Shown: one piece after another, positions 7,342-16,088 of the stretch | Layout: every line of letters starts with the position of its first letter | How positions within the stretch are numbered: position 1 is the first letter of the stretch | NCBI RefSeq assembly: GCF_900113685.1 | Contig: NZ_FOQG01000015.1 | Span: 51,153-115,152, forward strand | Direction of reading: 5' to 3' | Source of the DNA: Nocardioides psychrotolerans | GTDB taxonomy: Bacteria; Actinomycetota; Actinomycetes; Propionibacteriales; Nocardioidaceae | DNA: 64,000 bases | The notes under the pieces: generated by a model | The model's database searches: none | What the model was told of the DNA's origin: nothing | Seen by the model: the letters and a program-made list of their open reading frames with translations, nothing else | Position numbers and translations under genes: made by a program

Positions 7342-9030
7342 TCAGTCCTGCGAGCCCGAGGCCTGCGCCTCGGCCTCGGCGATGAGCGGCTTGACGACGT
7401 CGATCGACCGGATCCGCCCGGAGACCACCGACGAGCCCTGCTGGGAGAAGGTGGCCGACGGGATCCCGACGATCTCGGCCTCGTTGTCGATCGCCGCTCC
7501 CCCGGAGTTGCCCGGGGCGATGCGGGCGTCGGTGTCGATCTCGGAGCGGGGGCCGAGGCGGTCGTCGTCGAGGAAGGTGGAGATGACTCCCCGGGTGACG
7601 GACACGCCGGTCGACCCGGAGATGCCCGGGAAACCGAGGACGGTGACGTCCTCACCGGTGCGGAGGTCGGCCGAGGAGCCGATCGGGATGGTCGGCAGGT
7701 CGAGCGGCGCCTCGAGCGGGCCACCGTCGATCGTGGCGTAGATCTGGATGACCGACGCGTCCATGAAGCCGTCGCTGACGACCACCCGGGCCCGGTAGCC
7801 CGGAGCGGCGGCCGAGTCGTCGGCGTCCTCGATCAGCGCGATCTCGAGGTAGTCGGGGTTGGCCTCGTCGGTCGGGCCGTACTGCTGGGCGAGGCCGTCG
7901 GCCTGCGGCTCCGCGACGTGCGCATTGGTGAGGATCATCCCGTCGGCGCTAATGATCGAGCCGGAGCCCGACCAGGTCACCGTGGTGCCGTCGCTGTCGG
8001 TGGACTCCGCACCGATCAGCACGGTGGCGATCCTGGCGCTGTCGAGCTCATCGCTCGTCAGCAGGTCCGGGGTCGAGGGAGGGGTGGACGAGCCGACGAC
8101 CTGCGCGGGGTCGGCCCGGTCGAGCAGCACCGCGGCGGTGACCCCGGACGCGACGATCACGAGCAGCACCGCGGCGCCGCCGCCGATCACGGCCAGGCGA
8201 CGGGCCCAGCGGGCGCGGGCCAGCCGGCGCTCCTCCTCCTGGGCGGAGAGGATCGGCACGAGCGACACCTCGGGCCCGGCGACCGGGTGACCGAGCCGAA
8301 GGACGACGCGCTCCTTGATGACCAGCCGGTCCACCCGGCGACCACCGACGAAGGTGCCCTCCCGCGAGGCATTGGTGTAGAGCCAACCGTCGGGGACGGC
8401 GTCAACCCGCCCGTGCAGCCGTGAGCAGACCGGGTCGGTCAGGACCACGGCGCAGTCGGGAAGCCGTCCGACCGTGACCGCGGCCGGATGCGAGAAGCGG
8501 TGCTCACGACCCTCCGCCGAGATCAGCAGGGTCGGGCCCGTGCGCGAGGACGGGACGCCGGGGGTCTGGCCCGGACGCACCGCCGATGCGACGACCATGG
8601 TGTCCTCGAAGCCGGAATCCGGCGGCGTCCGGCCGGGGGCACGCGCCGGCGTCGGGCGCTCGTCGACAGGGGCGGGTGCGACCGGAGCCACCGGAGCAGC
8701 GGCCTGCTGCACCGGCACGACCGCGTCGCCCGGCGCCGCCACGGGCGTCACGGTGAAGTCGCTGCCCGCGCCCTCGGGGCCGCAGTGCACGCGGGTCTCC
8801 CGGGTCAGCCGGAGCTCGGTGACCCGCTCGCCGTCGACGAAGGTGCCGTGCGCGCTCGCGACGTCGACGAGCACCCACCCGGCGCGGGTGGGCCGCAGCT
8901 CGGCGTGCACCCGGGAGACCGAGTCGCCGGTCAGCAGGATGTCGGACTCGACGGCGCGACCGATCCGGAGGAGCCGTGGCGGGTCGACGAGGACGGTGCT
9001 CCCGTCGACCACGACGCGCAGTGCGCTCAT
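7342..9030 (-). CDS. Membrane-anchored serine protease with two FHA domains, 562 aa
   Basis: Order of parts: FHA domain 1 (about residues 15-75, with IGRAVESDI, SRVHAEL and HGTFVDG); a Pro/Ala linker; FHA domain 2 (about 170-235, VGRLPDCAV, SRLHGRV, REGTFVGG); an Arg-rich patch and one membrane helix (about 278-300); then a trypsin/HtrA-like protease. The triad is His in TNAHVAE, Asp in FMDASVI and Ser in GNSGGAA. The positive residues before the helix predict FHA domains inside and the protease outside the cell. The ATG at 9030 overlaps the stop of the kinase gene (ATGA), so kinase and protease are translationally coupled. FHA domains bind phosphothreonine, so the neighbouring kinases are the likely source of the signal. 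An upstream extension of the frame is antisense to nothing useful and is rejected. Confidence 0.88.
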   Translation of the reverse strand: MSALRVVVDGSTVLVDPPRLLRIGRAVESDILLTGDSVSRVHAELRPTRAGWVLVDVASAHGTFVDGERVTELRLTRETRVHCGPEGAGSDFTVTPVAAPGDAVVPVQQAAAPVAPVAPAPVDERPTPARAPGRTPPDSGFEDTMVVASAVRPGQTPGVPSSRTGPTLLISAEGREHRFSHPAAVTVGRLPDCAVVLTDPVCSRLHGRVDAVPDGWLYTNASREGTFVGGRRVDRLVIKERVVLRLGHPVAGPEVSLVPILSAQEEERRLARARWARRLAVIGGGAAVLLVIVASGVTAAVLLDRADPAQVVGSSTPPSTPDLLTSDELDSARIATVLIGAESTDSDGTTVTWSGSGSIISADGMILTNAHVAEPQADGLAQQYGPTDEANPDYLEIALIEDADDSAAAPGYRARVVVSDGFMDASVIQIYATIDGGPLEAPLDLPTIPIGSSADLRTGEDVTVLGFPGISGSTGVSVTRGVISTFLDDDRLGPRSEIDTDARIAPGNSGGAAIDNEAEIVGIPSATFSQQGSSVVSGRIRSIDVVKPLIAEAEAQASGSQD

Positions 9031-10337
9031 CCTCCCTGCCAGCGGGTGGCCAGGACCGTGGTCGAGTCGATGGAGATGCGCATGCCGTCGGAGATCTCCA
9101 TGGTGCGGTCCGGCTCGAGCCGCACGACCTGCCCGGCGCCGTACGTCGCCTCCCACGGGCGGGTGGACAGGTTGTGGATCCCCCAGCGGCTGGCATCCTG
9201 GGGATGGGCTCGCACCTGGCCCATCACGACCGAGTCGTCGACGCCCGAGGCCAGGTGGTCGGTGCGCAGGGTCGCGAGGGGGCTCACCGCGACCGTGCGC
9301 CGGCCGATCTTCAGCACGTAGGGCGGCTGGAGCGAGGTGGCGCACGAGCGGCAGGTCCGCTCGGGCTCGGCGACGTCCCAGAAGCCGGTCGCGCCGCAAC
9401 CACGGCAGGTGACCATGCCGTCGCGCAGCCGGTCCATCGCCTTGATCCACTGGCCCTCGGTGATCCGTAGCCCGGGCTGGTGGGCACCGGCGACGAAGGC
9501 CTGCACGAAGAGGTCCTGGAGGAAGCGGGGATAGATCGCCCAGTACTGCTGGACGATCCCCGACGGACGGTTGTCCTCGCGGGCGGGGTCCATGCAGAAG
9601 ACCGGCTCGGTGCCGAAGTAGGTCAGCAGCCAGGAGGTGTCCCTGAGCCCGGCGTCGGTGCGCGCGCCCTCGAACGGATGCCCCAGGAACAGCGTGTAGA
9701 AGAGCAGCACCGCGAGCGAGTGCCGGTCGGTGTCGGTGCTCGGCAGCGTCTGGTAGGTCAGGTCGCGCACGACCTCGGGCGCCATGAAGAACGGCGTGCC
9801 GAGCACCCGGCTGGTGCCGTCGTCGACGCCGACGTTGTCGTTGTCGCAGATCAGCACGTCGCCGTGCTCAGGCTCGAAGAAGACGTTGCCGAAGGAGATG
9901 TCGCGGTAGCACATGCCGCGGGCGTGCAGCCGCAGGAAGCTGTAGCTCAGCTGGCGGCACATCGCGATGGTCGAGGCGAAGGAGACCGAGAGCACCCGGC
10001 CTTCACGGTCGGTGTTGGAGAGGAGATAGCTGAGCTCGAGGAACCGGCTCTCGCGCAGCCGCATGACATAGCCGAACGACGGCTGGTCGGCCACCCGGGC
10101 CATGCTGATCGGCCACAGGAACCGCTCGTGCGGCGAACCCGACTCGACCAGGCGCTGCATCTCGTTGAACTGCTCGACCGAGGCGCACTCGGGGCGGTAC
10201 CACTTGAGCGCGAGCGCCTCACCGTTGGCGAGCCTGACCTCGAAGACGAAGCCCTGACCGCCCTGCCCGAGGAGCTCGGTGATCCGGGCGCGACCCAGCG
10301 GACCCAGGTCGACCTCCGTCCCATTGGAGAGGCTCAT
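9027..10337 (-). CDS. TerY-type protein kinase with zinc ribbon, 436 aa
   Basis: This is a cytoplasmic eukaryote-like Ser/Thr kinase. Visible motifs: glycine loop GQGGQGFVFEV, ATP Lys in ALKWY, and catalytic loop YRDISFGN. The loop keeps Asp and Asn but has Ser in place of the usual Lys. The metal motif is DND rather than DFG (ICDNDN), followed by APEV. After the kinase (about residues 20-300) comes a CxxC...CxxC zinc ribbon (CRGC, CRSC), then an FHA-like C-terminal segment (GIHNLSTRPWEA). Kinases of this kind accompany TerY-like VWA proteins and PP2C phosphatases in tellurite/stress-related operons, and both neighbours are present here, divergently. The ATG at 10337 has GAGGTGA 9 nt upstream; the GTG further up has none. 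It is coupled to the FHA-protease downstream. Confidence 0.85.
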   Translation of the reverse strand: MSLSNGTEVDLGPLGRARITELLGQGGQGFVFEVRLANGEALALKWYRPECASVEQFNEMQRLVESGSPHERFLWPISMARVADQPSFGYVMRLRESRFLELSYLLSNTDREGRVLSVSFASTIAMCRQLSYSFLRLHARGMCYRDISFGNVFFEPEHGDVLICDNDNVGVDDGTSRVLGTPFFMAPEVVRDLTYQTLPSTDTDRHSLAVLLFYTLFLGHPFEGARTDAGLRDTSWLLTYFGTEPVFCMDPAREDNRPSGIVQQYWAIYPRFLQDLFVQAFVAGAHQPGLRITEGQWIKAMDRLRDGMVTCRGCGATGFWDVAEPERTCRSCATSLQPPYVLKIGRRTVAVSPLATLRTDHLASGVDDSVVMGQVRAHPQDASRWGIHNLSTRPWEATYGAGQVVRLEPDRTMEISDGMRISIDSTTVLATRWQGG

Positions 10338-10385
10338 GGGGCGCCAGTCACCTCCGCTCACAGCCGTGGATCACGAGACGAGGAA

Positions 10386-10401
10386 GCTCCCCGCGGGGAG
10401 C
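10386..10401. promoter_or_regulatory. 16-bp perfect palindrome in divergent promoter
   Basis: GCTCCCCGCGGGGAGC is a perfect palindrome in the middle of the 115-bp gap between the kinase (minus) and the VWA gene (plus). A -10-like TATCCT lies about 12 nt downstream of it on the VWA side. The placement fits an operator acting on one or both promoters. A GC-rich palindrome can also arise by chance in such DNA. Confidence 0.4.
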
Positions 10402-10452
10402 GGCAACAGGGTATATCCTCGCCACGGCCGCGGCATCGAAGGCAGGTGGAGC

Positions 10453-11151
10453 ATGAGTGATCGCTTGGGTGGTGCCCTCGGGCGCAAGCCCCTGCACTTC
10501 ATCTTCGTGCTCGACGTCTCCGGCTCCATGCTCCGCGGCGGCCGCATCCAGGCCCTCAACAACGCCATGGCGGAGGTCGTGCCCCACCTGCGCGACGAGG
10601 CCCGGGCCAACCCCCACGCCGAGCTGCTGGTGCGGGTCCTGGCCTTCGCGACCGAGACGACCTGGGTCGTCGAGGAGCCGACGCCGATCGAGCAGTTCCA
10701 CTGGGAGCGGCTGCCAGCCACACCGAAGGGGTTCACCGAGCTCGGCAGCGCCCTCTCGGTGCTCGCCGACAGCCTCCACGAGATGGGCAACGCGAGCGGC
10801 TACCCGCCCGCGATCATCCTGGTCTCCGACGGTCGCCCCACCGACAGCACCGGTGTCAGCTTCGCCGACGGGCTGCAGCAGGTGCTCGACGAGCGGTGGG
10901 GCGCGGCCGCGATCAGGCTGGCGTTGGGTGTCGGGCGCGACGCCGACATGAACTCCCTGCGCCGCTTCATCGGCAACGAGGACGTCCCCCTGCTGCGCGC
11001 CGACAACCCTCAGCAGCTCGTCGAATACATCGTGTGGGCCTCGAAGGCCGCCAGTCGTGGCGCCTCCCGGCCGGTCATCGGGTCCTCCCCCGTGACCTAC
11101 ACCCCGCCGTCCGCCTCCGGGGGCGACCCGATCTGGAGCACGCTCGCATGA
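10453..11151 (+). CDS. TerY-like von Willebrand factor A domain protein, 232 aa
   Basis: This is a cytoplasmic metal-dependent protein-interaction module. The MIDAS motif DVSGSM lies at about residues 21-26; the distal Thr (KGFTELG) and Asp (LVSDGRPTD) complete the site. TerY-class VWA proteins work with a PP2C phosphatase and a zinc-ribbon kinase, and all three are here. The ATG at 10453 follows AGGTGGA at 6 nt or so and starts directly before the VWA fold. A longer upstream frame would run into the divergent kinase. Its ATG-TGA overlap with the PP2C gene (ATGA) indicates coupled translation and probably a stable complex. The C-terminal 30 residues (Ser/Pro-rich) are likely disordered. Confidence 0.88.
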   Translation: MSDRLGGALGRKPLHFIFVLDVSGSMLRGGRIQALNNAMAEVVPHLRDEARANPHAELLVRVLAFATETTWVVEEPTPIEQFHWERLPATPKGFTELGSALSVLADSLHEMGNASGYPPAIILVSDGRPTDSTGVSFADGLQQVLDERWGAAAIRLALGVGRDADMNSLRRFIGNEDVPLLRADNPQQLVEYIVWASKAASRGASRPVIGSSPVTYTPPSASGGDPIWSTLA

Positions 11152-11999
11152 GCCGCCGCTGGACGGCCCTGTCCGGCACCCACATCGGCTCGGTCCACAT
11201 CCGCGACGGTCTTCCCCTCCAGGACGCCCATGCCGTCCTGGTCGCCGACGACACCGCGGTCATCGCCGTCGCCGACGGCCACGGTCACCGGCTCCACTTC
11301 CGCAGCGACGTCGGGTCCGCCCTCGCGGTCCGCATCTCCTCGGAGCTCCTCACCGCAGCGCTGCCCCGCCTCACCGACCCGGTCACCGCCCCGGCGGTGC
11401 TGCGCGAGGTCGGGACCGAGCTCATCTCCCGGTGGACCCGCGCGGTCGGCGATCACGTCACTCAGCACCCCTTCGCCGGTGACGACCTGGCGCTGGTCGA
11501 TCCGACCGACCCCGGCCGGACCACGCGCCCCTACGGCAGCACGGTCCTGGCCATGGTCGCGACCGACACCCTCCTGGGTGTCCTGCAGATCGGCGACGGC
11601 GACGCCGTCGTCGTCACCGCGTCGGGCACGTCGTTGCGCCCGGTCCCCGAGGACCCCGACCTCGACGGCAGCCGTACGACGTCGCTGTGTCAGCCCGACC
11701 CGGGGGCCTCGCTGCGGGTCGGGGCACTCGACGTGCACGCCGAGGACCTGGTGCTCGGCTACCTCTGCACCGACGGCTTCAGCACCTCGCGCGTCGACGC
11801 CGACGGCTGGTGGCGCCAGACCGGCGAGGAGCTGGTCGGCTTCGCCCGCCAGCACGGCTTCGCGTGGATCGACGCTCGGCTCCCCGGCTGGCTGGAGGAG
11901 CCGGCCGCGATCGGCGGCGACGACACCACGCTGGCGCTGGTCGGCCTGACCGCGATCGACCCGGGCGCTACTGCTTCGGCGACTCCCACCACGCGATGA
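11148..11999 (+). CDS. PP2C-family Ser/Thr phosphatase, 283 aa
   Basis: This is a metal-dependent phosphatase expected to reverse the neighbouring kinases. Motifs: VADGHGH (the DGHG metal aspartate), the central GSTVLAM and GDGDAVV strands, YLCTDGFST (equivalent of SDGL) and a C-terminal GGDDTTLALV with the second metal aspartates. It lies within the family's usual size and has no membrane segment. It starts on the ATG that overlaps the VWA stop. Its last 32 bp overlap the convergent proline-rich protein gene. Together with VWA and zinc-ribbon kinase it forms the TerY-kinase-phosphatase triad described for Ter-linked stress systems. Confidence 0.88.
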   Translation: MSRRWTALSGTHIGSVHIRDGLPLQDAHAVLVADDTAVIAVADGHGHRLHFRSDVGSALAVRISSELLTAALPRLTDPVTAPAVLREVGTELISRWTRAVGDHVTQHPFAGDDLALVDPTDPGRTTRPYGSTVLAMVATDTLLGVLQIGDGDAVVVTASGTSLRPVPEDPDLDGSRTTSLCQPDPGASLRVGALDVHAEDLVLGYLCTDGFSTSRVDADGWWRQTGEELVGFARQHGFAWIDARLPGWLEEPAAIGGDDTTLALVGLTAIDPGATASATPTTR

Positions 12000-13560
12000 G
12001 GGCGTCCTGGTCGTTGGTCGGGTAGTAGGCCTCCATGTAGCACAGGCACGCGGTCTGGTCCCAGTAGCGCAGGATCCGGTCGCCCTCGGCGTAGGAGTCG
12101 GCGACTCGCCCCTCGACTGCGCCCGACCCGAACATCCAGTCGGGCGGGCTGAGGATCAGCCCGTCGCGTCGGGAGTCACGGAGCCGGGTCTGGCGGTAGT
12201 CGATCAGGTCCTTCTTGGTGGCCATCTTGGCGACGTAGACGGTGATCTGACGCCGGGCCTTGCACTGGCTCTCCTCGATCTCCCCCGGCGACAGCGTCTG
12301 GATCCGGTCGCACTGGTTGGGGCGCAGCCAGAACTGGGCGAAGTCGAACAGCTCGGAGTTGCTGATCCGCGTCGGGTAGTCGAGGAAGCTCTCCACGCTG
12401 CCATAGACCGCGGCCAGCTCGTCGACCTCGACGTCGGCGGTGCCGCCCTTGTAGAGGCCGCTCTGCAGCGCGGCCTCGTTGTCCCAGTAGAGCGTCGGGG
12501 TCGTCGACTCGGTGTCGAAGCTGAAGATCACCCCGAAGGAGCCCTCCGCGAAGCGGCCGCCCACGTCGGTGTTGACCGCGCGGGAGCGCGCCGCCCGGAG
12601 CTCGTCAATCGTGTCGTAGGTCGTGAGCTCGAGCGTGCCGCGCGGGAAGGTGCAGGCGATCGCCTCGGTCTGCCCGGAGAGCGCCGCGCCCTCCGCGCAG
12701 TCCGACTGACCCGTCGTGACGCGCGTGCCGAGCGAGGTGTAGCGCTGGTTGATCGCGTCGAAGGCCAGGTCGGGGCCCTCGGTCACCACGTCGCTGGGCC
12801 CGTCGCTGGGCCCGTCAGTCGGCCCGTCGCTGGTCTGCCCGGAGGTCGGGCCCGCGGGTCCGACCAGGGGCTCGTCGTCGCCACCGGTGAGCTGCAGGAC
12901 ACCGAAGACGACTGCCAGGATCACCAGCCCGATCCCCGCGCCGATCAGCAGGGGCAGCAGGCCCTTGCTCTTCTTCGGTGGTCCCGGCTGGCCCGGCGGA
13001 GGTGGACTGGACCACTGGGGCACCGGCTGGGGCACCGACTGCTGCTGGGGGAACTGGGTGGGGGGGGTCGCGATCCCGAAGGGCGGCCTCTGAGGCGGGA
13101 TGGCCGACGGCATAGCCGGCGGCGCCGGGGGTGGCGGACCGGTTGGAGACATCGTCGGCGGCACGGGGCTCGTGGGCGGGGGCGCCTGGCTCTGCGTCGG
13201 GGGCACCGCACCCTGCGTGCGATAACGACGTACGTCGGTGTCCGCGACCTTCCCGACCGCGAAGCCGAGCACCGCCACGGCCCAGCGCGAGCCGGCGACA
13301 TCGGCGCTGCCACGGTCCCGGGCGAGGAGGTCGCCGGCCGACTCGATCGCGCGGGACGGCTCGGCCCCGCTGTCGATGGTCGTCAGCATCCACTGGAAGG
13401 AGCCGAGGCGCACGGCGTCGACGAGCAGGTTGATGTCCCCCGTGGACGCGGCGCCCTCGTCGAGGAAGTCGTCCAGCGCCGCGCGCAGCCCGTCGGCGTC
13501 GTCGAAGACGTCGCGACCGAAGCTCAGGCCCAGCTCGTAGAGGTTCTCGTGCAGCTCCAT
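11968..13560 (-). CDS. Membrane-anchored proline-rich protein of signalling island, 530 aa
   Basis: I do not recognise the full protein. Parts: a helical N-terminal domain (about residues 1-105); a Pro/Gln-rich linker (about 115-200); one membrane helix after PPKKSKG (about 205-228); a Thr/Ser/Asp/Gly linker with GPTDGPSDGPSD repeats; then an external domain of about 270 residues with at least six cysteines. The basic patch before the helix predicts the N-domain inside and the Cys-containing domain outside. The kinase gene lies 13 nt upstream on the same strand, so the two are probably one operon and the cytoplasmic part may be its substrate. The Pro linker is typical of surface-tethered actinobacterial proteins. 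Its 3' end overlaps the PP2C gene by 32 bp. Confidence 0.75.
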   Translation of the reverse strand: MELHENLYELGLSFGRDVFDDADGLRAALDDFLDEGAASTGDINLLVDAVRLGSFQWMLTTIDSGAEPSRAIESAGDLLARDRGSADVAGSRWAVAVLGFAVGKVADTDVRRYRTQGAVPPTQSQAPPPTSPVPPTMSPTGPPPPAPPAMPSAIPPQRPPFGIATPPTQFPQQQSVPQPVPQWSSPPPPGQPGPPKKSKGLLPLLIGAGIGLVILAVVFGVLQLTGGDDEPLVGPAGPTSGQTSDGPTDGPSDGPSDVVTEGPDLAFDAINQRYTSLGTRVTTGQSDCAEGAALSGQTEAIACTFPRGTLELTTYDTIDELRAARSRAVNTDVGGRFAEGSFGVIFSFDTESTTPTLYWDNEAALQSGLYKGGTADVEVDELAAVYGSVESFLDYPTRISNSELFDFAQFWLRPNQCDRIQTLSPGEIEESQCKARRQITVYVAKMATKKDLIDYRQTRLRDSRRDGLILSPPDWMFGSGAVEGRVADSYAEGDRILRYWDQTACLCYMEAYYPTNDQDALIAWWESPKQ

Positions 13561-13573
13561 GTCCCTCAGTCCC

Positions 13574-14374
13574 TCAGTCCCCGGCGCCCAGGGCGGCGAC
13601 CCGGGTCGCCACCTCGGCCGCGGTCGGCGGTCGCATCGCCAGGTCGGCGTGGACGCACGCAGCGATCAGCGCGCCCAGACCGGGCCCGACCTCCGGGCGG
13701 ATCGTGGGGCTGGAGGCGAGGATCGAGCGCACCAGCAGCAACGGCTCGCGGGTCGGAAGGTCGCCGTAGACCCCCACCCCGGTGGCGGCGAAGTGGAGGC
13801 TCGCGCCCAGCGACCAGATGTCGCTGGCCCGGGACGCCTGGGCCCCCAGCATGATCGCGGGGTCGGTGTATTCGAGGCCGATCTGTCCCATCCCGGTCAC
13901 GACCATGCCGGGTGACAGCAGCTGTGAGAGCCCCAGGTCGGCCAGGCGACCACCGTCCTCGGCGATCAGGATGTTCGCGGGCTTGATGTCGCGGTGCGCG
14001 ATGCCGCGCTCGTGCAGCGCGTGCGCGGCCAGCGCGACATCGGCCACGGCGCGGATCGCGTGGGCCCGGTCCAGGCTCCCGGTCGGCTGCTCGAGGGAGC
14101 CGAGGGGCAGGAACTCCATGGCGTAGAAGAAGTCCCCTCCTTGCCGGCCGGCGTCGTAGACCGCCACGAGCTTGTCGGACTCGGCCAGGCTGAAGTGCTT
14201 GAGCTCGCGGGTCGCGCGGCGGAACGCGTCGTCGGAGGTCGGACCGGAGATGACCTTGACGACCACCTGCGCGTCGCCGATGCCGAGGCGCGCGGGCGCT
14301 CTGGCGAGGTAGTTGGTCCCGTAGTTCGACACCCCGAGGGCCCGGACGAACTCGTAGTCGGCGATCCCGTGCAC
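13574..14374 (-). CDS. Second Ser/Thr protein kinase, catalytic domain only, 266 aa
   Basis: This is a compact Hanks-type kinase with nearly canonical motifs: glycine loop LGVSNYGTNYLAR (degenerate), Lys in VVVKVI, catalytic loop HRDIKPAN, DLG in place of DFG, and DIWSLG in subdomain IX. There is no membrane helix or PASTA region, so it is soluble. The GTG at 14374 is chosen because the kinase fold begins at once (IADYEFVRALG); there is no clear ribosome site and the start is uncertain by several codons. It is 13 nt upstream of the proline-rich membrane protein and divergent from the flavin-type oxidoreductase. It is catalytically more canonical than the zinc-ribbon kinase and may be the main writer of marks read by the FHA proteins. 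Confidence 0.85.
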   Translation of the reverse strand: MHGIADYEFVRALGVSNYGTNYLARAPARLGIGDAQVVVKVISGPTSDDAFRRATRELKHFSLAESDKLVAVYDAGRQGGDFFYAMEFLPLGSLEQPTGSLDRAHAIRAVADVALAAHALHERGIAHRDIKPANILIAEDGGRLADLGLSQLLSPGMVVTGMGQIGLEYTDPAIMLGAQASRASDIWSLGASLHFAATGVGVYGDLPTREPLLLVRSILASSPTIRPEVGPGLGALIAACVHADLAMRPPTAAEVATRVAALGAGD

Positions 14375-14479
14375 GGGCTCAGCATGGCACCAAACGCCCC
14401 ACAGGTCTCCGGTCAATTTTGCTCTTATCACCGCGCCCCAACTGGAGTACGGTTCCCCGCAATCAGCGACGTCGAAGGG

Positions 14480-16078
14480 ATGGCCGTGATCGACCCGTCC
14501 GCCGGCACCGTGTTCCCGACCCCGGGAGCCCAGAACTACCTGCCCTCCCAGCCCGCTGCGGGCGACCTGACCGACGCACTGCTGGCCACCGACTGGTGGA
14601 CCGACGAGCTGGTCGCGTCGGCCGGGATCCCCATCGTCGACGTGCCGTTCGTGTCCGTCGGCGGCGGCATCGGCAGTTTCGTCACGGCCGACTACCTGCG
14701 CATCGGTGGCGTCGACACCAGCCAGATCCGCATCCTCTCCGCCCTCGACCACCCCTGGGAGACCTACGAGTACCTCACCCGGGTCTCGCAGATCCCACGC
14801 GGCGAGCGGCTGCGCTCCGACTCAGCCTCGCGCCCCGACAACATCTGGGGCTTCCCGTCCTACGCCGTCAGCGAGGCGTGGCGCTCCAAGAACCCAGCGA
14901 CCCTCTGGCAAGTCCTCGTCGAGCCGACCTTCGCGGACTTCTACACCCCCAAGGCCGGCTTCGTCTTCGAGCAGATCGAGCGCGAGGCCAAGCGCATCCG
15001 CTACGACGAGATGCTCGCCAAGGGCCTGGTCCGCGTCGTACGACGCCGGGCCGGTGGTGGCTACTTCACCATCCTGACGCCTCCCGACGGCGCCACCGCG
15101 ACCAAGCGCCTGGCCTTCCGCTCGCAATACGTCCACCTGGCCGTCGGCTACCCCGGTCTGCGCTTCCTGCCCGACCTGCAGGCCTACCGCACCGAGCACA
15201 ACGACTACCAGCACGTGGTCAACGCCTACGAGTCCCACGAGCACGTCTACGAGCGGCTGATGACCACGCCCAGCACGGTGCTCGTGCGCGGCGGCGGGAT
15301 CGTGGCCTCCCGGGTGCTGCAACGACTGATGGACGACCGCCTCCTGCGCGGTGCCCAGACCACGATCGTCCACCTCTTCCGCACGTTCATCGACGGCCCC
15401 AACGACGGCACCGGCTCGTCCACTCCGCACCCGTTCATGAAGCGCAAGGGCGCGGACGGTTGGGCCTACCAGGGCTTCAACTACCCCAAGTCCGTGTGGG
15501 GCGGTCAGCTCAAGGCCGAGATGCGCAAGCTCGAGGGGGCCGAGCGCGCCGCGAAATACAAGGTCATGGGCGGCACCAACACCCCCTACCGACGCTACTG
15601 GCAGCAGCAGATGAACCAGGGCCGTCAGGAGGGCTGGTACCAGCTGGCCATCGGCACGGTCGACTCCATGACCCCCCACCACGGGCGGATCCTCAACCAG
15701 CTCAAGACCGCCCAGGGCGTCTACCCGCTTGAGGTCGACTTCGTCATCGACTGCACCGGGCTCGAGGCCGACATCGCCGAGCACCGGCTGCTCAAGGACC
15801 TCCTCGACCACGGCGGCGCGGGTCGCAACCCGGTCGGCCGCCTGGACGTCGACCGCAACTTCGAGCTCAAGGGCACCGTGTCGGGCAACGGTGTCCTCTA
15901 TGCGTCGGGGTCCTCGACGCTGGGCGGCTACTTCCCCGGCGTCGACACCTTCCTCGGCCTCCAGGTGGCCGCGCAGGAGATCCAGGCCGACCTCGCCAAG
16001 CGTGGCTTCGGCAAGCGGATCGGCACGGTCCGGTCGACCTCGCAGTGGCTCAAGTGGTTCTCCGGCAAGCAGATCTAG
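14480..16078 (+). CDS. FAD/NAD(P)-type oxidoreductase of signalling island, 532 aa
   Basis: The N-terminal half has a Rossmann dinucleotide site (VSVGGGIGSFVTADYL, about residues 55-70). Late in the chain come VDFVIDCTGLEAD, an ATG-like strand, and YASGSSTLGGYFPGVDTFLG, resembling the C-terminal FAD-contact motif of flavoprotein monooxygenases. The middle (FRTFIDGPNDGTG, FNYPKSVWGG) matches nothing I know. There is no signal peptide. ATG 14480 abuts GAAGGG; a GTG two codons on has better spacing, so the start may be there. It heads a tight operon with a four-helix membrane protein and an FHA protein. The substrate is unknown. Its place inside a kinase/FHA cluster suggests redox sensing or a modified membrane component. 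Confidence 0.65.
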   Translation: MAVIDPSAGTVFPTPGAQNYLPSQPAAGDLTDALLATDWWTDELVASAGIPIVDVPFVSVGGGIGSFVTADYLRIGGVDTSQIRILSALDHPWETYEYLTRVSQIPRGERLRSDSASRPDNIWGFPSYAVSEAWRSKNPATLWQVLVEPTFADFYTPKAGFVFEQIEREAKRIRYDEMLAKGLVRVVRRRAGGGYFTILTPPDGATATKRLAFRSQYVHLAVGYPGLRFLPDLQAYRTEHNDYQHVVNAYESHEHVYERLMTTPSTVLVRGGGIVASRVLQRLMDDRLLRGAQTTIVHLFRTFIDGPNDGTGSSTPHPFMKRKGADGWAYQGFNYPKSVWGGQLKAEMRKLEGAERAAKYKVMGGTNTPYRRYWQQQMNQGRQEGWYQLAIGTVDSMTPHHGRILNQLKTAQGVYPLEVDFVIDCTGLEADIAEHRLLKDLLDHGGAGRNPVGRLDVDRNFELKGTVSGNGVLYASGSSTLGGYFPGVDTFLGLQVAAQEIQADLAKRGFGKRIGTVRSTSQWLKWFSGKQI

Positions 16079-16088
16079 GAGCCGACAC

